64,000 bases of DNA. Source: Desulfuromonadales bacterium (lineage in GTDB: Bacteria > Desulfobacterota > Desulfuromonadia > Desulfuromonadales > Syntrophotaleaceae). Shown in pieces: positions 44,142 to 53,601 of the stretch. The position numbers and the translations under genes are program-made. Location: NCBI GenBank assembly GCA_030154185.1, contig JASKKK010000002.1:1-64000 (forward strand), written 5' to 3'. Under the pieces are notes generated by a model that saw only the letters and a list, made by a program, of their open reading frames with translations, had not been told where the DNA came from and did not search any database. Position 1 is the first letter of the stretch; each line of letters begins with the position of its first letter.

Positions 44142-44998
44142 GCCTCTTCCTCCGTACAACCGCAATCGTCGTGTCCTTTTTCCAGCAGATCCCATTCCAG
44201 CTGTTCAGCCCGGAATACCGGCCCTTCCTTGCAGGTGCAGAGGTAACGAGGGTCGGATTCGCTGTGCCCCGCCCCTTTCACCACGCATCCGAGGCAGGCT
44301 CCGACACCGCAGGCCATGAAGGCTTCCAGTGAAACCTGCAGCGGCACCTTGCGGGTTCTGCATAACTCATGAACGGCACGCAGCATCGGCATGGGTCCGC
44401 AGGCATAGACGTTCGCCCGCGGATACTTGGCAAGTTTGCGCTCCAGCACCTCGGTCACCAACCCTTCTTCACCCAGCGAACCGTCGTCGGTGGAAACGTA
44501 GGTAGCCACGCCCAGCCTTTCGAATTCGGTCACGGCCAGGATGTCATCCCGGCAACGCCCCCCCATCAACAGACGCACGTTACCGCCTTTGACCAACCGA
44601 CGCGCCAGCATGTAAAGCGGGACCAAACCGATTCCACCACCTACCAGAATCTGTTCGGCAGCGGGCTGAATATCGAAACCGTTGCCCAGCGGCCCCAGCA
44701 ACTCGACCCGATCGCCCCGATGCAAATCCTGAAGGAGCGAGGTCCCGCTTCCCACCACCTTGTAGAGAATTTCCACATACTCCTTATCGGGGAGCCCCTC
44801 GCAGTCCGCCGGCATAAATCCGGTACGGAAAATGCCGAAAGGCCGCCGCAACAGCGGTTCGAGGCCGCCGCGGACCCGCACCATGACGAACTGACCGGGC
44901 CTGGCTGCGGACACATATCCCGGCGCAAGAATCCGCATGCGATAATAACCGGACGCCAGCTCCTGATTGGAAAGGACGGTCGAATTATAATTCTGCAT
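44138..44998 (-). CDS. pyrK: Dihydroorotate dehydrogenase B, electron-transfer subunit
   Basis: Passes electrons from PyrD to NAD through FAD and a [2Fe-2S] cluster. 286 residues. The flavin-binding part has LLRRPFGIF and the nucleotide part GGGIGLVPLYMLAR. The cluster ligands are Cys230, 235, 238 and 254 in CGVGACLGCV and PRYLCTC. It precedes and overlaps pyrD by four bases. The tail (residues 275-286) ends in two extra cysteines (DDCGC), which is unusual. Confidence 0.96.
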   Translation of the reverse strand: MQNYNSTVLSNQELASGYYRMRILAPGYVSAARPGQFVMVRVRGGLEPLLRRPFGIFRTGFMPADCEGLPDKEYVEILYKVVGSGTSLLQDLHRGDRVELLGPLGNGFDIQPAAEQILVGGGIGLVPLYMLARRLVKGGNVRLLMGGRCRDDILAVTEFERLGVATYVSTDDGSLGEEGLVTEVLERKLAKYPRANVYACGPMPMLRAVHELCRTRKVPLQVSLEAFMACGVGACLGCVVKGAGHSESDPRYLCTCKEGPVFRAEQLEWDLLEKGHDDCGCTEEEA

Positions 44999-45091
44999 AT
45001 AATTTTATCCCATGTTTAATAGATATTTGATAAAATTCGCAAAGAGGCGGCAGGCAAACAAAGTGCGGATAGCGCTCATGCGGCCTGCAGC

Positions 45092-45556
45092 TCAGCCGTT
45101 TGTCAAGCTTCGCTCCATGACCAGCGCATCTTCACCGTCCGGGTAATACCCTTTGCGGCGCCCGACGGTCTCAAAACCGAAAGAACTGTAAAGCGCTATG
45201 GCACCCGTATTACCGGTGCGCACTTCAAGAAAAACCCGCCTGCACCCCGCGGCGCAAGCACGCTGCAGAACGTGATCAAGCAGCATGCGCCCGAGACCGC
45301 GGCGACGAAAAGCGTGCTCAACGGTAACCTTGAGGATATGGAGTTCATCGCAGATCTGCCGGCAACAGACATAACCGACTCGCCGATCCGCATGCCAAAG
45401 GAGGTCGATGGCGGCATGATCGCAGATCAGCTCTTCCCTGAAAAGCCGGTCGGACCAGGGAGTTGCATGGCAACGTCGCTCCATTTCGGCAACTGCGGCA
45501 AGATCGTCCGCCTGCATGGCACGAAGGAAAAAAGGCTCCGATGTGAAGCTTGTCAT
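45092..45556 (-). CDS. rimI: Ribosomal-protein-alanine acetyltransferase RimI-like
   Basis: A GNAT-fold N-acetyltransferase of 154 residues. LRAMQADDLAAVAEMERRC opens the fold. The acetyl-CoA motif is RRRGLGRMLLDHVLQRA, and LEVRTGNTGAIALYSSFGF is characteristic of RimI, which modifies ribosomal protein S18. I start at ATG 45556 with AAGGA eight bases upstream. A longer frame to 45715 runs through the purM promoter region and is not protein-like. It is divergent from purM. Confidence 0.9.
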   Translation of the reverse strand: MTSFTSEPFFLRAMQADDLAAVAEMERRCHATPWSDRLFREELICDHAAIDLLWHADRRVGYVCCRQICDELHILKVTVEHAFRRRGLGRMLLDHVLQRACAAGCRRVFLEVRTGNTGAIALYSSFGFETVGRRKGYYPDGEDALVMERSLTNG

Positions 45557-45708
45557 TGACAAGTCCTTGTATTGCGGCAGAAACAAAACCGCGACCCCCG
45601 ATCTCGGCTGTACCACTCCGACAGCCTGGAGCACGTACCGCGAATGATAAAGCACCGACAGAAGTCTGTAAAGTGCCAAGAGCTTATGGGGTGCATGGGA
45701 GTTTGCCG

Positions 45709-45737
45709 TTGACAACCCAAAATGGTTGATTTAAAAA
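45709..45737 (+). promoter_or_regulatory. Sigma-70-type promoter for purM-purN
   Basis: A perfect TTGACA at 45709-45714, a 17-base spacer, and TAAAAA (four of six consensus bases). It lies about 40 bases before the purM start. Confidence 0.65.
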
Positions 45738-45777
45738 TGTGGGTCACACTTTTTGCCCAGAATGAAGAGAGGTTCCC

Positions 45778-46830
45778 TTGAGCGACCAGAAAAAAATGAC
45801 CTATAAAGATGCCGGTGTCGACATCGATGCCGGCAACCGTTTCGTGCAACTGATCAAACCGCTGGTTAAGGCCACGTCGCGTCCTGAAGTTCTGACCGAC
45901 ATCGGAGGCTTCGGCGGTCTTTTTTCCCTGCATGCCGACAAATACCAGAAACCGACTTTGGTCGCATCCACAGACGGTGTCGGCACCAAGCTGAAGCTTG
46001 CCTTCATGATGGACAAGCACGATACCGTCGGCATCGACCTGGTTGCCATGTGTGTCAACGACATCGTGGTGCAGGGAGCCGAGCCTCTGTTCTTTCTCGA
46101 TTACATGGCCACCGGCAAACTGGCGCCGGAGAAAGCCCAGGATGTAGTCAAGGGGATCTCCGATGGCTGCATTCAGGCCGGTTGCGCCCTGATCGGCGGC
46201 GAAACGGCGGAAATGCCCGGTTTTTACGGCGAGGGGGAATACGATCTCGCCGGCTTTACCGTCGGCATCGTCGACAATGCCAGTATTATCGACGGGTCCA
46301 CCATCACCGTCGGCGACCGCCTTATCGGCCTGGCTTCCAGCGGCCTGCACTCCAACGGCTACTCGCTGGCCCGTAAAGTCCTTTTCGACAATCTCGGCCT
46401 GAGCGCCGACTCCCAGGTTGAAGAACTCGACAAAACCATCGGCGAGGAGCTCCTGACCCCCACCCGCATTTACGTCAAGACCATCCTCAATCTGCTGCGC
46501 GATTTCCAGATCAAGGGCATGGCGCACATTACCGGCGGTGGCCTCGTCGAAAACGTTCCTCGCATGATGCCGAAAAACTGCCAGGCCATAATCCGCAAGG
46601 ACAGTTGGCCCAAACCTCCCATCTTCGAACTGTTGCGCAAAGCCGGCAATATCGACGAAGAGGAGATGTACCGCACCCTCAATTACGGCATCGGCATGGT
46701 GCTGGTGGCGCCCGAAGCGGAAGCCGAAGAAATCATGATGCGACTTTCCGGCCTCAAAGAGGAAGCCTTCATCATCGGAGAAATCGCAAAAAGCGCAGAA
46801 GAAGGCGAACCGACCGTCACTCTCGTTTAG
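45778..46830 (+). CDS. purM: Phosphoribosylformylglycinamidine cyclo-ligase
   Basis: Closes FGAM to AIR with ATP in purine synthesis. 350 residues. STDGVGTKLKLA is near 60-71, VNDIVVQGAEPLFFLDYMA at about 98-116, GGETAEMPGFY near 140-150 and ITGGGLVENVPRMMP near 253. The start is TTG 45778, five bases after AGAGAGG; the first ATG, six codons in, would cut the N-terminus. Next is purN. Confidence 0.96.
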   Translation: MSDQKKMTYKDAGVDIDAGNRFVQLIKPLVKATSRPEVLTDIGGFGGLFSLHADKYQKPTLVASTDGVGTKLKLAFMMDKHDTVGIDLVAMCVNDIVVQGAEPLFFLDYMATGKLAPEKAQDVVKGISDGCIQAGCALIGGETAEMPGFYGEGEYDLAGFTVGIVDNASIIDGSTITVGDRLIGLASSGLHSNGYSLARKVLFDNLGLSADSQVEELDKTIGEELLTPTRIYVKTILNLLRDFQIKGMAHITGGGLVENVPRMMPKNCQAIIRKDSWPKPPIFELLRKAGNIDEEEMYRTLNYGIGMVLVAPEAEAEEIMMRLSGLKEEAFIIGEIAKSAEEGEPTVTLV

Positions 46831-46871
46831 ACTTTATCGGCAACCGAAACTTCGTCAGAGGGGAAGAAGAA

Positions 46872-47531
46872 TTGAGTAAAAAACTACGCCTCGGGGTACT
46901 GGCATCCGGTAACGGCAGCAACCTGCAGGCAATTATCGACCGGTGCCGGGAGGGTGAGCTGCCCGCCGAGGTTGTTCTGGTTCTAAGCAACAAATCGCAG
47001 GCCGGCGCATTGACGCGTGCCCGCAAGGCAGGCATTGCCACCCTGGTCATTGACCACCGGGATCATCCCGAGCGGGCGGCGTTCGATCAGGCTATGGTAG
47101 CCGCGCTGCGGAATGCCGAAGTCGATCTTGTCGTACTGGCGGGATTCATGCGCATCCTGACTCCCGTTTTTCTGGAGGCATTTCCGCAGCGCATCATGAA
47201 TATCCATCCGGCCCTGCTGCCGGCTTTTCCCGGCATCAAGGCCCAGCGCAAGGCTCTCGAGTACGGGGTCAAAATCGCAGGCTGCACGGTACACTTCGTC
47301 GATCCGGGGGTGGACAGCGGCCCCATCATCATCCAGGCCGCCGTTCCGGTGCTCGATGACGATGATGAAACGACTCTGTCCAGACGCATTCTCGAACAGG
47401 AGCATCGCATCTACCCAGAAGCCATTCAGTTGTATGCGGAGGGCCGCCTGCACATCGAGGGACGTCATGTACGCATCTCCCCTCCTCAGAAACCACCCCT
47501 GCTGGCCCTGTTGAACCCACCGACCGTCTGA
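46872..47531 (+). CDS. purN: Phosphoribosylglycinamide formyltransferase
   Basis: Transfers a formyl group from 10-formyltetrahydrofolate to GAR. 219 residues from TTG 46872, which lies just after GGGGAAGAAGA; no ATG lies near. GVLASGNGSNLQAII marks the substrate loop, NIHPALLPAFPGI carries the catalytic Asn and His, and HFVDPGVDSGPII the Asp. It follows purM by 41 bases, presumably in one transcript. The C-terminal 20 residues (proline-rich) extend past the usual end. Confidence 0.95.
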   Translation: MSKKLRLGVLASGNGSNLQAIIDRCREGELPAEVVLVLSNKSQAGALTRARKAGIATLVIDHRDHPERAAFDQAMVAALRNAEVDLVVLAGFMRILTPVFLEAFPQRIMNIHPALLPAFPGIKAQRKALEYGVKIAGCTVHFVDPGVDSGPIIIQAAVPVLDDDDETTLSRRILEQEHRIYPEAIQLYAEGRLHIEGRHVRISPPQKPPLLALLNPPTV

Positions 47532-47607
47532 GTGTACCGCCATCCCTTTCGAAGCCGGGTATCCGCGGGTACCCGGCTGCTTTGCAACAGCCATCGAGGA
47601 CACCGCC

Positions 47608-48057
47608 ATGTCGCAAACCCTACTGGTCAGTGCTTGTCTGCTTGGGCTGTTGACCCGCTATGACGGCCAGAGCAAGACCAACCCGAAGGTACTCGATTAC
47701 CTGCAGCGCCACGACCTGACCCCGATACCCGTCTGCCCCGAACAGTTGGCGGGGCTGTCGACACCGCGCCCGTTGACCTTTTTTGCGGCCGGCAGCGGAC
47801 CCGAGGTTTTGGACGGCTCCGGTAAGATTGTGAACACGGACCGAGCCGATATGAACAACGTTTTCATCAAAGGTGCGGAGCAAACCTTGCAAATAGCCCG
47901 CCTGGTCGGATGCAAGGACGCCCTGCTCAAGGACGGTAGCCCTTCCTGCGGCGTTCATCGGATTTGCCGCAACGGAACCAGGACGGCCGGCCAGGGAATT
48001 ACTACGGCTCTGTTGCAACGCAGCGGCCTGCACACTTTCAGCGAAGAGGACCTTTAA
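47608..48057 (+). CDS. DUF523 family protein (YbbK-like)
   Basis: 149 residues with the DUF523 signature: SACLLGLLTRYDG near the start, CPEQLAGLSTPR near 45, and LKDGSPSCG near 112. Three conserved cysteines are spaced through it. The function of the family is not established; the fold and cysteines suggest a redox or metal role. The 3' end of the frame is 38 bases from the next gene's start. It has no apparent link to the purine genes before it. Confidence 0.9.
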   Translation: MSQTLLVSACLLGLLTRYDGQSKTNPKVLDYLQRHDLTPIPVCPEQLAGLSTPRPLTFFAAGSGPEVLDGSGKIVNTDRADMNNVFIKGAEQTLQIARLVGCKDALLKDGSPSCGVHRICRNGTRTAGQGITTALLQRSGLHTFSEEDL

Positions 48058-48095
48058 ACGGCTCGCATCAAACACCTTGGCTCTTTGTAAAAGAA

Positions 48096-49370
48096 ATGGT
48101 ACGGGTGAAATTGCAACACTTTGACATCATAATTTTCGGCAGCGGACTGGCTGCACGAATCGCCGCATTTCTTACGGCACGACGCGGACGTCGGATTATG
48201 ATCCTCGCGGAGGATGCCGCCCCCATACTGCCGCCTGAATTTCACTGCGACGTTCAACTGAACAAACTTCTGACGATTCTTGGAATCGACCGGCAGCAAC
48301 AAAACAAAGCCGGAACCCTGCAACTTATCGGCGATCATCACCGACTTAATCTTACAGGACATGCCCTGGAAGCAGAATGGCTCCGGGAACTGAAAACCGA
48401 CAGCCCGGCCCGACTGCTGCAAAACCTTGCCGCAGAAGGTGCAAAACTCGCCCGATCCCTTGCCGACAACAGCCCTTCACCGCTGTTCAACATGCGCAAG
48501 CAGCTGCGAATCGCCGCAACCGCATGGAAACCCGGTGCCGGCAGCATGCCTTTATCCACGCCGTTGGCAAAACATCTTCAACGCCGGGCAAACCGGGAAA
48601 CCCTACCCCTTTTACAGGACCTCTTCTGCGGACTGTCCGGCTGCCCCGCAAACACCCTCTCTACCGCCCAGGCTATGCTGCTATGGTACTGGGCCAGCCA
48701 GCCCAAAACTATCGGCAGCAAATCTTTTCTTGATGTGCTGAGCCGGCGTACCGCCCAATTTCACGTCGCGCAAATGCCATTGAACCAACTCGATATGCTG
48801 CAGTGGTCCGGCCGAAATCTCGACGGCATCCTGCTCAAAGACGGCTCCGCCTTCAAAGCCTCGCAATTTGTCCTGACCTGCCCCTCGGCGACGGCATTTT
48901 TCCCGCCCTCGAGGCAAACCGAGCAAGCGAAAACCTGCACCTGTCGACCGATCTGGCAAACCACCCCCATAGAGGGCAACATATCTCCCTTGCTGGGCGA
49001 CCGCATCGTCCTTTCCGGTTCCACGCCCCTGCTGGCGATCCGGAACCAGGCCGGCAGCCAGACCCACTTTCTCATCGCAGGGAAAAACGACTCTCGAAAA
49101 TACTCGGCCATTTCGGATGACGTAACACGCCGATTGCAAACCCTGCTGCCGTTCACCGATTTCCGTCTCGAACCTGCTGCGCTCCCTTCGATCGGCAGCA
49201 ACGCCCAAAGCAGACGATTTTTTCAGCCGTGCGGGCTGCCCTGCAGCCGCACCCGCCGCAACCTTCTTTTCGCCATACCCGGCTTGCTGTGCCCCGGGCT
49301 GGGTACCAATGGCGAGATCCTGCTCGGCTTCGCCCTGGCCGAACGACTGCTCGGTTCGCTGCATCGATGA
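48096..49370 (+). CDS. Putative FAD-binding protein of unknown role
   Basis: 424 residues. The start has a dinucleotide-binding fingerprint ([18 protein letters not shown]), followed by an acidic residue after the second strand, as for [17 protein letters not shown] and the C-terminal [19 protein letters not shown], a usual FAD-closing pattern, are visible. The middle matches no family I recognise. It could be distant from GlpB-type or squalene/phytoene-type flavoproteins. I start at ATG 48096 ([10 protein letters not shown]); a GTG four codons on is a fair alternative. It lies between a DUF523 gene and rpmB, on the same strand. Confidence 0.65.
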   Translation: MVRVKLQHFDIIIFGSGLAARIAAFLTARRGRRIMILAEDAAPILPPEFHCDVQLNKLLTILGIDRQQQNKAGTLQLIGDHHRLNLTGHALEAEWLRELKTDSPARLLQNLAAEGAKLARSLADNSPSPLFNMRKQLRIAATAWKPGAGSMPLSTPLAKHLQRRANRETLPLLQDLFCGLSGCPANTLSTAQAMLLWYWASQPKTIGSKSFLDVLSRRTAQFHVAQMPLNQLDMLQWSGRNLDGILLKDGSAFKASQFVLTCPSATAFFPPSRQTEQAKTCTCRPIWQTTPIEGNISPLLGDRIVLSGSTPLLAIRNQAGSQTHFLIAGKNDSRKYSAISDDVTRRLQTLLPFTDFRLEPAALPSIGSNAQSRRFFQPCGLPCSRTRRNLLFAIPGLLCPGLGTNGEILLGFALAERLLGSLHR

Positions 49371-49462
49371 TGGATGGACATCATTCGGAAAGCAAAAAGA
49401 GGTTGCAAAACGGGACCGTACGTGGTACATATAGCCGCTCTAAAATTCCAGGAGGTAAGAAA

Positions 49463-49654
49463 ATGTCCAGAGTATGCGATATCTGTGGTAAGAAACCGAC
49501 CACTGGCAATAACGTCAGCCACGCACATAACAAAACCCGCAAGGTTTGGTACCCCAACCTTCAGAAAGTAAGGGCCTTGCACAAGGGCAAAGTGCAGTCC
49601 GTCAAGGTTTGCACCCGGTGCCTGCGTTCCGGCGCTGTGACCAAGGCCATCTGA
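49463..49654 (+). CDS. rpmB: 50S ribosomal protein L28 (zinc form)
   Basis: 63 residues. [19 protein letters not shown] opens the protein, and NLQKVRAL and [14 protein letters not shown] close it. Cys5, 8, 50 and 53 form a complete zinc site, the so-called C+ form. The ATG has AGGAGG nine bases upstream. It stands alone, transcribed toward ridA, with a shared terminator. Confidence 0.97.
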   Translation: MSRVCDICGKKPTTGNNVSHAHNKTRKVWYPNLQKVRALHKGKVQSVKVCTRCLRSGAVTKAI

Positions 49655-49674
49655 ACCGGGACCTGCCATAAAAA

Positions 49675-49712
49675 ACGCAACAGGGGAAGCCGGCCGGCTT
49701 CCCCTGTTGCGT
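49675..49712. terminator. Bidirectional terminator between rpmB and ridA
   Basis: A perfect 38-base palindrome: 19 bases (49675-49693) mirrored at 49694-49712. On the minus strand it is followed by a run of T (A on the plus strand, 49670-49675). The two genes converge on it. Confidence 0.88.
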
Positions 49713-49741
49713 ATCCCCTTCTGTTTTCCCTCCGGTGATTC

Positions 49742-50128
49742 TCAGCTTCCCGAATAGGCTATGCCTTCGATTTCGACCAGGGCGCCCTTCGGCAAAGCCG
49801 TCACTTGAACCGTAGCACGTGCCGGTTTTGCTTCTCCGAAATATTCCGCATACACTTTGTTGACCGCGGCAAAATCCTGCAGATCGGCGAGGTAGACCGT
49901 CGTTTTCAACACCCGGTCCGCGGCGAGACCTGCGGCTTCCAATACCGCCTCGATGTTTTTAAGCACCTGTCGCGTCTGTGTTTCCGCATCCTGTCCAACA
50001 ATATTTCCGCTGACCGGATCGAGGGGAATCTGCCCGGAAAAAAACAGATAGTCGCCGGTCCTTACCGCCTGGGAGTAGGGTCCGATGGCGGCGGGCGCCT
50101 TTTGCGTGTTGATTTTTTCAATCGGCAC
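49742..50128 (-). CDS. ridA: RidA family reactive-intermediate deaminase
   Basis: Hydrolyses reactive enamine/imine intermediates made by PLP enzymes. 128 residues. [21 protein letters not shown] marks the start, and [19 protein letters not shown] holds the conserved Arg of the active site. Start is GTG 50128 with AAGGAG eight bases upstream. It is downstream of the Rel gene on the same strand, a common neighbour. Confidence 0.95.
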   Translation of the reverse strand: MPIEKINTQKAPAAIGPYSQAVRTGDYLFFSGQIPLDPVSGNIVGQDAETQTRQVLKNIEAVLEAAGLAADRVLKTTVYLADLQDFAAVNKVYAEYFGEAKPARATVQVTALPKGALVEIEGIAYSGS

Positions 50129-50249
50129 GGCATGTACTCCTTCCTGGTTTACCGAAATGCAAGGACATCGCTATTGGGCCCGGTTCCCGCCGCAGGATAT
50201 ATGATTTCACCAAAACTCCTGTTGAGCTCTATGGCTTCGGCAGGATGAT

Positions 50250-52406
50250 TCAGTGGCGCAGACGCTCCACCTGATAAACGCCCTTGACCTGGTGCAAAGC
50301 ATTGAGGACGCGGTTGAGATGCTCGACGTCGACCACTTCGACAGCAAAAACGATAAGACTTTTCTGGGTCTTGGTCCGCTGCACACTGGCGCTGGCAATA
50401 TTTGCCTCACAGGCACTGATAGCGTTGCTGACACTGGCCAGCACCCCTTTTCGGTCTTCGGTGGCAAGGCGGATCTTGGCCGTGTGGGGCGCTTTCTTCT
50501 TCACATCCCATTCAACTTCGATTTGCCGATCCCTGTCACTCTCCAGCACACTGGGGCAGTCGGACTGATGGACGGTAATGCCGCGCCCCCGGGTGATAAA
50601 ACCTACCACCGGATCCCCGGGCAGAGGATTGCAGCATTTGGCAAAACGCACCATGATATCCCCGATACCTTGGAGCTTGATGGCGCTCGATGGCTTTTTT
50701 CGAACCGGACCGGCCTGCGGTGCCGCTACCCCCTTATCTTCCGCTTCGGGACGAAGTTTATCCGCAGGAACGACCCGGCTTACAACCTGCCCGAGAGGAA
50801 CTTTGCCGTAGCCGATGCCAGCCAGAAGATCGCTGGACCCATGATAACCGAGATCCTGCATGGCCTGGGAAAATTCCTTGGATGCCAACACTTTTTTAAG
50901 GCTGCAGCCATATTTACGCAGACGCTTTTCAAACAGCTCCTTACCGAGCTCGATGCTTTTTTCCCGTTGTTCGGTCTTGACCCAGTGGCGTATTTTGCTG
51001 GCCGCGCGGGAGGTAACGACGAACTTGAGCCAATCCTTGCTTGGCGTCTGATTCGGTGAAGTGACAACCTCCACCACATCGCCGTTATTGAGAGGGGTCT
51101 TCAACGGTACCAGCTTGCCGTTGACCCGCGCACCCACGCAGCGATTACCGACTTCCGTGTGTACGCTGTAGGCAAAATCGATCGGTGTCGCTCCGCGAGG
51201 GAAAGCCTTCACCTCCCCCTTGGGGGTAAAAACATAAACCTCTTCGGAAAACAGATCGACCTTGACGGAACCGACGAATTCGTGGGAATCGGAAAATTCC
51301 TGCTGAGAATCGAGCATTTGCCGCAGCCAGCCGAATTGCCTTTCGTCCTTGGTGACGATACTGTCCCCGCCGCGACCTTCCTTATATTTCCAGTGGGCGG
51401 CAATCCCCTCCTCGGCAACCCGGTGCATCTCCTCGGTGCGGATCTGCACTTCCATGCGTTCACCGTAAGGACCGATCACCGTGGTGTGCAGCGACTGGTA
51501 CATATTCGCCTTGGGCATGGCGATGTAGTCTTTGAAACGGCTGGCAATAGGTTTCCACGCCGCATGGATGACCCCCAGCATGGCGTAGCAGTCCCGCACA
51601 TCCTTGACAATCACCCGAAATGCGATGAGATCGTACACCTGCTCGAATTCGATTCCCTGACGCTGCATCTTTCGCCAGATGGAATACAAGTGCTTCTGGC
51701 GACCGTAGCACTCCCCTTCGATGCCGTTTTGCCGCATCTTTTCACATAACTGCTTGCGAACATTCTCCACATATCCGGCCCGGTTTTTGCTCTGCTGCTC
51801 CATTTTGGTGCGCAGGTCGGCATAAACCTCGGGCAACACGTAACGCAGGGACAAATCTTCCAGTTCGCACTTCATCCAGCTGATACCGAGACGATTGGCC
51901 AACGGCGCGTAGATATCCAGGGTTTCCTGGGCGATGCGACGCTGCTCCGCTGCCTCACGGCTTTCGAGGGTGCGCATGTCGTGCAACCGCTCGGCCAGTT
52001 TGACCAGAATCACGCGGATGTCGCTGGCCATGGCCAACAGCATTTTGCGGAAATTTTCCGCCTGCTGTTCTTCGCTGGTGGTAAAAGTGATGCGCCCCAG
52101 CCTGGTCAGGCTCTGTACCAACTCTCCGACATTCTCGCCGAAAAGAGCCTGCAATTCACCGACATCGGCCAGTTCCTGCTGCAGAATATCGTGCAGCAGG
52201 CCGGTCGTAATGGTGGGGACATCCATCTTGAGGCGAATGAGGATATTGGCGATTTCGAGACTGCTGTTGAGGTAGGGTTCGCCCGACAGACGCGATTGTC
52301 CGCGATGCACCTTGGCGCTGTAGACATAAGCCTTCCGCAATATGTCTACATCGGCCTTTGGATTGTAGGCTTGGATTTTTTCGATTATTTCATCTAAACG
52401 GAGCAT
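50250..52406 (-). CDS. Rel/SpoT-family (p)ppGpp synthetase with degenerate hydrolase domain
   Basis: 718 residues in the full-length order: HD hydrolase domain (about 25-180), synthetase (about 210-350), TGS (about 390-450) and C-terminal ACT (about 640-718). The synthetase is intact, with RFKDYIAMPKANMYQSLHT and the RFKD motif of bifunctional proteins. In the hydrolase domain His72-Asp73 stay, but the following Glu-Asp pair is Gln76-Gln77, the metal-binding Asp of LADRLHNMRT is Glu139, its Asn is Asp143, and the His of the usual IHP is Ser. I infer that hydrolysis is lost. Rel is about 120 bases before ridA. Confidence 0.92.
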   Translation of the reverse strand: MLRLDEIIEKIQAYNPKADVDILRKAYVYSAKVHRGQSRLSGEPYLNSSLEIANILIRLKMDVPTITTGLLHDILQQELADVGELQALFGENVGELVQSLTRLGRITFTTSEEQQAENFRKMLLAMASDIRVILVKLAERLHDMRTLESREAAEQRRIAQETLDIYAPLANRLGISWMKCELEDLSLRYVLPEVYADLRTKMEQQSKNRAGYVENVRKQLCEKMRQNGIEGECYGRQKHLYSIWRKMQRQGIEFEQVYDLIAFRVIVKDVRDCYAMLGVIHAAWKPIASRFKDYIAMPKANMYQSLHTTVIGPYGERMEVQIRTEEMHRVAEEGIAAHWKYKEGRGGDSIVTKDERQFGWLRQMLDSQQEFSDSHEFVGSVKVDLFSEEVYVFTPKGEVKAFPRGATPIDFAYSVHTEVGNRCVGARVNGKLVPLKTPLNNGDVVEVVTSPNQTPSKDWLKFVVTSRAASKIRHWVKTEQREKSIELGKELFEKRLRKYGCSLKKVLASKEFSQAMQDLGYHGSSDLLAGIGYGKVPLGQVVSRVVPADKLRPEAEDKGVAAPQAGPVRKKPSSAIKLQGIGDIMVRFAKCCNPLPGDPVVGFITRGRGITVHQSDCPSVLESDRDRQIEVEWDVKKKAPHTAKIRLATEDRKGVLASVSNAISACEANIASASVQRTKTQKSLIVFAVEVVDVEHLNRVLNALHQVKGVYQVERLRH

Positions 52407-52499
52407 GCTGATTCACCGGCCCTGTTGCCGATGCCATTAAAAAGCGGCCGCTTGAGGACGATCAGCCGGAATAATCCATCGGGCCGCAGAAAAGAAAAC

Positions 52500-52526
52500 A
52501 AAACCGGGCCCTTTGGGTCCGGTTTT
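52500..52526 (-). terminator. Terminator between rpoZ and rel
   Basis: AAAACCGGGCCC (52500-52511) pairs with GGGTCCGGTTTT (52515-52526), 3-base loop, one G-T pair. T-rich sequence follows on the minus strand. rel must then have its own promoter or depend on read-through. Confidence 0.75.
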
Positions 52527-52643
52527 GATGCTTGTGCCCACATGCATGGTCCCGGAAGCCGGCTCGAAACTTTCCGCTGTCCCCTGAAAAAATCGGACGG
52601 TCGCCAGGACACCGGAACACCGGCAGAATGAAGGCGGGGCAGG

Positions 52644-52850
52644 TCACCCTTTGCGGGTAGGAATCTCGTAATCGACCTTTCCGGCGGCGATTTCGCGCAG
52701 GCAATGGACGACCCGCTTGTTGTTGGATTTGTTTTCGATGAGCTGTTGAGCACCTTTGTAAAGCTGCTTGGTCCGTTTGGCGGCAACCATCACCAGCAAA
52801 AAGCGATTAGGAATCTGCTGAAGGCAATCTTCGACAGTGATTCTAGCCAT
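52644..52850 (-). CDS. rpoZ: RNA polymerase omega subunit
   Basis: 68 residues. [30 protein letters not shown] is the omega opening, and [16 protein letters not shown] its middle. It binds the beta-prime subunit and, in proteobacteria, shares a ppGpp site; the rel gene follows. It starts 72 bases after the gmk stop codon. Confidence 0.96.
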   Translation of the reverse strand: MARITVEDCLQQIPNRFLLVMVAAKRTKQLYKGAQQLIENKSNNKRVVHCLREIAAGKVDYEIPTRKG

Positions 52851-52922
52851 AAGCCTTTTTTCCTTCCCCTGTAAATTCGTTGTTAAATACCGCTTCGGAA
52901 TACCTTGAACCGGTCCCCGATA

Positions 52923-53558
52923 TCATGCGGTCGTCTCAAGATCCTGCATATCGATCCCGAACAGACGTATGGCTTCCTCCCTCGTGCGGGAAGACCGGCA
53001 TCCTTCCGCCAGGATTATTCCTTTGAATTTTTCGACGGCTTGCGACAGATCGTCGTTGACGATGAGGTAATCATACCAGACCAGCTCCCGGATTTCACGC
53101 CGGGCATTGGCCAGGCGCCGGCCGATAACCTCTGGGCTGTCGGTATTGCGACCCCGCAACCGTCTCTCAAGCTCTTCCAAACTCGGTGGCAAAATGAATA
53201 TGAAAACCCCATCGGGGCAATGACGCTTGAGCTGTTGCGCTCCCTGACAATCGATATCGAGCAGCAAATCCTGTCCCTGATCGCGCGCTTCCTGCAGGGT
53301 GGCCAGAGCCGTACCGTAGCAGTTGCCATGCACCCTTGCCCATTCGGCAAACGCCCCTTCGGCGACCATGGTATCGAAAATTTCCTGAGAAACGAAATGA
53401 TAATCGACACCGTCCGTTTCGCCGGACCGTCGCGGTCGGGTGGTAAAGGAGACAGAGTGACGCATATTGGGAAAAATGTCAATAATCTGCCGGCACAGTG
53501 AGGTTTTACCTGCTCCCGAAGGCGCGGATATGACAAACAGGATGCCGTTTCGTTTCAT
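52923..53558 (-). CDS. gmk: Guanylate kinase
   Basis: Phosphorylates GMP to GDP. 211 residues. The P-loop is SAPSGAGKTSLCR near 10-22; SFTTRPRRSGETDGVDYHFV and GNCYGT mark the GMP site and lid. Start ATG 53558 with GGAGAG upstream; an in-frame extension to 53609 is doubtful. It follows yicC and precedes rpoZ, the usual order. The small remA-like gene often found between yicC and gmk in relatives is not there: the gap is 43 bases. Confidence 0.97.
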   Translation of the reverse strand: MKRNGILFVISAPSGAGKTSLCRQIIDIFPNMRHSVSFTTRPRRSGETDGVDYHFVSQEIFDTMVAEGAFAEWARVHGNCYGTALATLQEARDQGQDLLLDIDCQGAQQLKRHCPDGVFIFILPPSLEELERRLRGRNTDSPEVIGRRLANARREIRELVWYDYLIVNDDLSQAVEKFKGIILAEGCRSSRTREEAIRLFGIDMQDLETTA

Positions 53559-53601
53559 GCATTCTCTCCCGGACATGGCAGCCGCAGTCGGCGGCCTTAG
53601 A

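Noticed and set aside
40998..44246. A plus-strand open frame of over 1,000 codons
   Set aside because: Antisense to the nucleotidyltransferase fusion, pyrD and part of pyrK, which all have intact motifs; no domain in the frame.
53559..53601. A small remA-like (DUF370) gene between yicC and gmk
   Set aside because: Relatives often have one here, but the gap is only 43 bases.
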